Below are positions 5,731 to 10,470 of a stretch of DNA of 10,470 nucleotides, one piece after another (within the stretch, counting starts at the first letter, position 1; each line of letters begins with the position of its first letter). A model generated the notes under the pieces. It did no database searches. It worked only from the letters and a program-made list of their open reading frames with translations, and had not been told where the DNA came from. A program made the translations under genes and the position numbers. This DNA is from Chitinophagaceae bacterium (GTDB lineage Bacteria > Bacteroidota > Bacteroidia > Chitinophagales > Chitinophagaceae), in contig CANIMM010000083.1 of the NCBI GenBank assembly GCA_947468255.1, positions 1-10,470 of the forward strand, written 5' to 3'.

Positions 5731-8700
5731 TCAATGCAGTAATAGGATTTGTCCATTTCGCTGAATTTTATTGCCCAAATTGGAAATGCCTTCTGCAAAC
5801 CATGAATAGGATTCTGATGGCTGGGCCACTCCTCTAAACATTCCGTCCCAGCTAATATTGACATTGGTGGTTTCAAAAACTAAATTTCCCCAACGATTGA
5901 ATATTCTAAAATAGGCTAACTTCTCAATACCTGGCATCACAAATAATAGTTTATCATTATGACCATCATTATTGGGTGAAAACGCTTTGGGTACAAAAAA
6001 ATCTGCTTGGTCAAATATCAACACATTCACAGAATCGCGATAAATACATCCTGCATCATTCGTTATTTGAATCTGATAATTGGAGGGGCCAGTATAATTA
6101 AAAATGGGTGATTTTATTGCCGGGTTATTGAGACCAATGAAAGGACTCCAACTATATATTTTTCCACTCGCTCTAGCGGTAAGTGGTGTATTGCTATTTT
6201 TTACAGCATACACTGTTGGATATTTTATTCCCTTTGGTGGAATTTCAATTTGAACATTTTTCGAAACAGACTTTGCAAGCAATGGACAATTAGCAGGAGT
6301 AATGGTAAGCTTAACAATATTGGTTTTTTCAATCAAAAAAGAATGAGTCGGTGATACATTCGAAGCGCTGGTATTATCACCAAAATCCCAAAGCATACTC
6401 ACTGGGCCAGACAAATTGGTAGTGGAAGTATTGGTGAAATGAATAGGCGTGTTAATACAATATTTGTCAAAACTAAAGCCCACAACAGGTGCGCTATTCA
6501 GTATTAAGGTAGGCGTGTTTTTTACAAAATTAGCACAGCCTTTATCACTTATTAATTTTACTGAATACATACCCGGCAGACTGGCAGAATAAGCAGCTGC
6601 AGCAACTCCTGCTATTGGATTGCCATTGAAATACCACTGATAATCATTTCCCCCGGTAGCACTAAGCAACACAGTAGCCCCTTCACAAATAATTCCATTA
6701 TTAGATGCAGCAACGGTTCCTATTGGAAGGGCATGAATACTCACTGTTCCATTTGCTGTAACCTGCCCGCAACCTCCCTGCAACAAAATGGAATAATTGA
6801 ATACACCTACAACAGCAGGTGTGCCAGTAATGGTAATTTTATTGGATGCATAAACCGCTTGCAAACCAGCAGGCAAGCCGGTAACAATGATACCAGTAGC
6901 ACTTATTGTAGCATACTCTATTTGGGTAATAGCATTACCAATACAAATGTTTTGGCTGTCAGTTGCTAAGGCTGAAGAGAGTGAAACTTTATTGTCTGGT
7001 ATTACATTTATTTCTCCCGTCTGGTCAACTATTTTACAACCGCCCAATAAAGAAATGGTATAAATAAATGAACCCGCCAACGTTGGAGAACCACTGAGCC
7101 TTATTGCATTATTTGACCAATTGCCTGTAACCCCTGCTGGCAGGCCGCTAAAGCTTGCACTCGTTGCTCCGGTTGTTGAAAAAACGGTATTGGCCAATGC
7201 TGTATTAATACAAATAGTCTGATTAGCCGAACCTGAAGAAATGGAGGAAGTACTGATCGGCAGAACCGCTACTGCCAATGTCGCTGCCGAACCCAATCCA
7301 CATACATTACCAGGCACTAATTTGATATCGCCATCTTGGCCTACCTGCCCAGTAGTTACTGTAAGCAAAGTATCGCCCTGAATAGAATTGATTGTCCAAC
7401 CGATTGGAACGGACCAGGAATAAGTTGTTGCATTTGAAATGGAAGCTATTTTATAGGTTTGACCTACAACACCTGCGCACTGAATGGTAGCTCCGGTTAT
7501 TAACCCAGCAACTGGTAGGTTAAGCACTTTTACCAATGCAGTTCCCGTCATCGAATTTGTACAACTTGATATGGTATTAGTTGCAATCACTGAATAGGTT
7601 CCAGCTACTAATTTATTTCCAAAATTGATAGCTGATCCTGTGCCAGCTATTGCAATGCCACTATTGATTCCATTCTCTTGCAATTGATACTGTACACCTA
7701 TTTGTGAGCCAGCTAATCCAATCGGCAATCCGGCACCTCCACTACAATAGGATCCAGTTCCGGTAACTGCATAACTTGATGGCACCACAATATTTTGCGT
7801 AATGGTTATACTAGCAGTAGATGAACAAATATTCGCATCCGTTACGGTCACCATATAAGTTCCAGGCCCAGTAATACTTGAAGTGGAAGCAGTACCTAAA
7901 CCATTAGTCCATAAGTAACTCACACCTCCGGTGGCAGTTAAATTGATTGCAGTAGTTGAACAAGTTAATAAGGTTGTTGACGGCGAAATGATTGCTGCTA
8001 CCGGCAATGCATTTACTTTAATAGTTCCTTGAGCTGAAATTACTCCACAGCCCCCAGTAAGTGCTACCGTATAATTGAAAACCCCTGCTGTACTAGGTGT
8101 TCCGCTGATGATAACATTATTGGAAGTAGAACTCCCTGTTACCCCAGCTGGCAAACCAGCAAAGCTAATACCAGTAGCTCCCGTGGTTGAATAAGCTATT
8201 GAGGCAATGGCGGTATTGATACAGTTGGTTTGATTATCTGTGCCAGCAGCTGAACTTAAAGCAATCACATTATTCGCAGTTACAATGATGGTTCCAGTGG
8301 CTGTGATTGCTCCGCAACCGCCTGTTAATGGTATGCTGTAATTGAATGTTCCACTTGAACTGGGCGTACCACTTATGGTGATAGTATTGGAAGCCCAAGA
8401 AGCGCTTACCCCTGGAGGTAAGCCATTAGTAGCAGCAATTCCACTGTTAGCAATATCCGTTGCTCCTGTGGTTAAATGCGTAATATTCGTTAATGGCGTA
8501 TTGATACATATCGTTGGAGTGGAGGATGCAATACCCACCGTATTGATTGCGCTGATCGTTGTAGCAATAGATGAAGTAGCTGATGCAGCGGTACAATTAT
8601 TTGAATTGGAATAATTGATGGTTACCGTTTTAGTTCCTGAAGTTAACCACTTTAATGTGACGGTATTACTTGTATTGCCTATTCCACCTGATGTAATAGT

Positions 8701-10470
8701 ATAATCTGTATTTAAGGTTCCGGGTACTGTCCAAATATAATTGCTTTGGCTTGGTTGAGTTGAATAGGTAAGATCCGTATTTGGACATTCCCTAACTCCG
8801 GGCTGTACAATAAAAGAAGGGATAGGAAGTGCATTGACCACTGTAGCCAATGATGAAGTAGCTGCAATGGCAGTACAACTATTGCTATTGGTATAATTGA
8901 TGGTTACTGTTTTAGTTCCTGTAGTTAACCACTTTAATGTGACGGTATTACTTGTATTGCCTATTCCACCTGATGTAATAGTATAATCTGTGTTGAGGGT
9001 TCCGGGTACCGACCAAACATAATTGGATTGGCCAGATTGAGTTGTATATACTACATCGGCATTTGGACATGCAGTGACTCCAGGTTCTGCTGTAAAAGAA
9101 GGTGCAGGAAGTACATTTACCGTGGTAGCTGATGAGGAAGTGGCTGATGCAGCGGTACAACTATTTGAATTGGTATAATTGATGGTTACCGTTTTATTAC
9201 CGGCAGTTAACCATTTTAATGTGACGGTATTGCTCGATGCACCACCCCCAGATACAATCGTATAATCTGTATTGAGGGTTCCGGTGAATGTCCATATATA
9301 ATTGCTTTGGCTAGCTTCTGTAGTATAAGTAACACTAGCACTTGCACAAACAGCTGCACCGGGCTGTGCAACAAAAGAAGGCATAGGAAGTGCATTTACC
9401 GAAGTAGCAGTGGATGAAGTGGCAGATGCAGCGGTGCAATTATTTGAATTGGAATAATTGATGGTGACCGTTTTAGTTCCTGTAGTTAACCATTTTAATG
9501 TGACGGTATTGCTGGTTGTACCTAATCCACCTGATACAATGGTATAATCTGTACCTAAGATTCCGGGTACTGTCCAAATATAATTGGCTTGACTAGATTG
9601 AGTTGAATAGGTAACATCAATACCTGGACAGGCATTGGCTCCGGGTTGTGCAATAAAAGAAGGGGAAGGAAGTGCATTTACCACCGTAGCAGTCGATGAA
9701 GTAGCTGATTCAGCTATACAACTATTGCTATTGGTATAATTGATGGTTACCGTTTTACTTCCTGTGGTTAACCATCTTAAGGTGACGGTATTGCTGGTTG
9801 TACTACCCCCTGAAATGAAATAATCTATGTATGGGGTTCCGGGTATTGCCCATATATAATTGGACTGGCTAGATTGAGTTGTATAGGTCACATCGGCATT
9901 TGGACATGCAGTGGCTCCAGGCTCTGCTATAAAAGTAGGAATAGGTGCTGCATTTACTGTTGTAGCCGATGAGGAAGTTGCTGACAAAGCGGTACAATTA
10001 TTTGAATTGGAATAATTAATTGCTACCGTTTTAACTCCTGCAGTTAACCATTTTAAGGTGACAGTATTAGTTATTGCAGTACCGCCAGATGTAATGGCAT
10101 AATCTGTGTTCAAGGTTCCAAATCCTGTCCATACATAATTGGTTTGACCAGGCTCTGTAGTATAAGTTACATTCGTATTTGCACAAATAGTTGATCCGGG
10201 TTGGGTTGTAAATGTAGGGTTTGGTCTTGCGCTTACCGTTGTAGCAGTGGATGAAGTAGCTGATGCAGCGGTACAACTATTGACATTGGTATAATTGATG
10301 GTTATAGTTTTAATTCCTGTAGTTAACCATTTTAATGTGACGGTATTACTAGTGGTACCTATGCCTCCTGATGTAATGGAATAATCCGTATTTAAAATCC
10401 CTGGCACTAACCATACATAATTGGATTGACCCGCCTCTGTAGTATACGTTACATCGGCATTTGGACATGC
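5731..10470 (-). CDS. Giant repeat-rich T9SS-secreted adhesin-like protein, N terminus missing
   Basis: The frame is open to the right edge, giving 1579 visible residues. The GTG at 10405-10407 is only an internal Val of a repeat, not a start. Residues 1-642 are a tandem array of seven PKD-like units (described separately). Then come two putative Ig modules (about 643-732 and 733-822, each with 'GLP.GV', 'ISGTP' and 'GGCG'), an Ig-like module with LTCSTTAINLTATGG (825-890), a region of uncertain fold (895-985), a PKD-like module with YSWSVPIGW (988-1070), two more putative Ig modules (1073-1158 and 1161-1248), an Ig-like module (1249-1328), a PKD domain with WDFGDNT (1361-1367) and the type B sorting domain (about 1492-1579: PKAFSPNNDGHND, FRIFNRWGNLVFE, YSWF). 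This is a typical T9SS surface adhesin. No enzymatic domain is visible. Its last ~418 residues are nearly duplicated in the next gene downstream. An adhesive role is inferred from architecture only. Confidence 0.9.
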   Translation of the reverse strand, partial: ACPNADVTYTTEAGQSNYVWLVPGILNTDYSITSGGIGTTSNTVTLKWLTTGIKTITINYTNVNSCTAASATSSTATTVSARPNPTFTTQPGSTICANTNVTYTTEPGQTNYVWTGFGTLNTDYAITSGGTAITNTVTLKWLTAGVKTVAINYSNSNNCTALSATSSSATTVNAAPIPTFIAEPGATACPNADVTYTTQSSQSNYIWAIPGTPYIDYFISGGSTTSNTVTLRWLTTGSKTVTINYTNSNSCIAESATSSTATVVNALPSPSFIAQPGANACPGIDVTYSTQSSQANYIWTVPGILGTDYTIVSGGLGTTSNTVTLKWLTTGTKTVTINYSNSNNCTAASATSSTATSVNALPMPSFVAQPGAAVCASASVTYTTEASQSNYIWTFTGTLNTDYTIVSGGGASSNTVTLKWLTAGNKTVTINYTNSNSCTAASATSSSATTVNVLPAPSFTAEPGVTACPNADVVYTTQSGQSNYVWSVPGTLNTDYTITSGGIGNTSNTVTLKWLTTGTKTVTINYTNSNSCTAIAATSSLATVVNALPIPSFIVQPGVRECPNTDLTYSTQPSQSNYIWTVPGTLNTDYTITSGGIGNTSNTVTLKWLTSGTKTVTINYSNSNNCTAASATSSIATTISAINTVGIASSTPTICINTPLTNITHLTTGATDIANSGIAATNGLPPGVSASWASNTITISGTPSSSGTFNYSIPLTGGCGAITATGTIIVTANNVIALSSAAGTDNQTNCINTAIASIAYSTTGATGISFAGLPAGVTGSSTSNNVIISGTPSTAGVFNYTVALTGGCGVISAQGTIKVNALPVAAIISPSTTLLTCSTTAINLTATGGVSYLWTNGLGTASTSSITGPGTYMVTVTDANICSSTASITITQNIVVPSSYAVTGTGSYCSGGAGLPIGLAGSQIGVQYQLQENGINSGIAIAGTGSAINFGNKLVAGTYSVIATNTISSCTNSMTGTALVKVLNLPVAGLITGATIQCAGVVGQTYKIASISNATTYSWSVPIGWTINSIQGDTLLTVTTGQVGQDGDIKLVPGNVCGLGSAATLAVAVLPISTSSISSGSANQTICINTALANTVFSTTGATSASFSGLPAGVTGNWSNNAIRLSGSPTLAGSFIYTISLLGGCKIVDQTGEINVIPDNKVSLSSALATDSQNICIGNAITQIEYATISATGIIVTGLPAGLQAVYASNKITITGTPAVVGVFNYSILLQGGCGQVTANGTVSIHALPIGTVAASNNGIICEGATVLLSATGGNDYQWYFNGNPIAGVAAAAYSASLPGMYSVKLISDKGCANFVKNTPTLILNSAPVVGFSFDKYCINTPIHFTNTSTTNLSGPVSMLWDFGDNTSASNVSPTHSFLIEKTNIVKLTITPANCPLLAKSVSKNVQIEIPPKGIKYPTVYAVKNSNTPLTARASGKIYSWSPFIGLNNPAIKSPIFNYTGPSNYQIQITNDAGCIYRDSVNVLIFDQADFFVPKAFSPNNDGHNDKLLFVMPGIEKLAYFRIFNRWGNLVFETTNVNISWDGMFRGVAQPSESYSWFAEGISNLGNKIQRNGQILLLH
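5745..6990 (-). repeat. Copy B of the ~1.25-kb paralogous segment
   Basis: This is the partner of 2055-3300, in the same orientation, on the same strand and at the same place in the protein (the C terminus). Anchors at 5751, 6218, 6541, 6621, 6691, 6841 and 6951 all lie exactly 3690 bases from their counterparts. Beyond 6990 the larger gene has an additional module before similarity resumes near 7400. Confidence 0.9.
8545..10470 (-). repeat. Tandem array of seven ~280-bp units encoding PKD-like repeats
   Basis: The conserved GTTAACCA/GTTAACCAC anchor recurs at 8642, 8924, 9206, 9485 and 10043; 9767 and 10322 carry near-identical forms. The spacings are 282, 282, 279, 282, 276 and 279, all whole codons (92-94 residues). 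Each unit encodes a beta-rich module with a Cys near its start (such as ACPNADV.YTT), a NY.W core, a NTVTLKWLT.G.KTVTINY block, and a second Cys in N(S/N)C(T/I)A before a Ser/Thr/Ala-rich linker and a short Pro-containing joint. This resembles the PKD-like modules of Bacteroidota adhesins. Two Cys per unit suggest one disulfide per module. Bases 8641-8709 and 8923-8991 are identical over 69 positions, so adjacent units are homogenised. The array continues past the right edge. Confidence 0.9.

Noticed and set aside
8948..9160. Minus-strand 70-codon frame, similar to another at 10067-10276
   Set aside because: Both are the same out-of-frame reading of the tandem PKD-like repeats, so their mutual similarity only reflects the repeat.
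10405..10407. GTG as the start of the large adhesin gene
   Set aside because: The frame continues upstream to the window edge and encodes another part of the same repeat (ACPNADVTYTT and NYVW), so the real start is outside.
8545..10470. Regularly spaced repeats as a possible CRISPR array
   Set aside because: The units are about 280 bp, diverged and continuous coding sequence with whole-codon spacing; there is no short repeat/unique spacer pattern.

Overview
The window looks like a chromosomal segment from a Bacteroidota bacterium, perhaps a Chitinophagaceae- or Cytophagales-like lineage (the rank below phylum is a guess). The evidence is two proteins ending in type B sorting domains of the type IX secretion system (T9SS, the gliding-motility-associated C-terminal domain), a PorP/SprF-family outer-membrane protein, AT-rich intergenic DNA, no obvious Shine-Dalgarno sequences, and a TAnnTTTG-type promoter box. 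No RNA gene, CRISPR array or complete transposase is visible.

Layout. 1-594 (+): the C-terminal part of an aldo/keto reductase of the YghZ/Gpr type, cut by the left edge. 595-1033: non-coding DNA holding a compact element of about 340 bp with 23-bp terminal inverted repeats, flanked by TAATTA on both sides. It contains a perfect 34-bp palindrome and a second hairpin. A rho-independent terminator lies just beyond it and probably once sat directly behind the reductase gene. 1034-5295 (-): a two-gene operon with a 1-nt stop/start overlap. Its first gene is a 1084-residue secreted protein with an RCC1-like propeller, Ig/PKD-type modules and a type B sorting domain. Its second is a PorP/SprF-like protein. 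5296-5730: non-coding, with a candidate promoter for that operon. 5731-10470 (-): the last 1579 residues of a very large secreted adhesin-like protein. It has an array of seven roughly 93-residue PKD-like repeats, further Ig/PKD modules and a type B sorting domain; its N terminus lies beyond the right edge.

How the parts fit. Both large proteins should cross the outer membrane through the T9SS and stay on the surface. By analogy with SprB/SprF of Flavobacterium johnsoniae, the PorP/SprF protein is the likely secretion or anchoring partner of the RCC1 protein and possibly of the larger adhesin. The last ~418 residues of the two large proteins align without a gap at a constant DNA offset of 3690, so one is a partial duplicate of the other or they exchange sequence. 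Upstream of that stretch the offset changes by exactly 261 nt, which corresponds to one extra Ig-like module in the larger protein.

I found no clear-cut new defence or enzymatic system. The most unusual items are the RCC1-propeller/PorP surface module, the modular duplication between the two neighbours, and the small inverted-repeat element.
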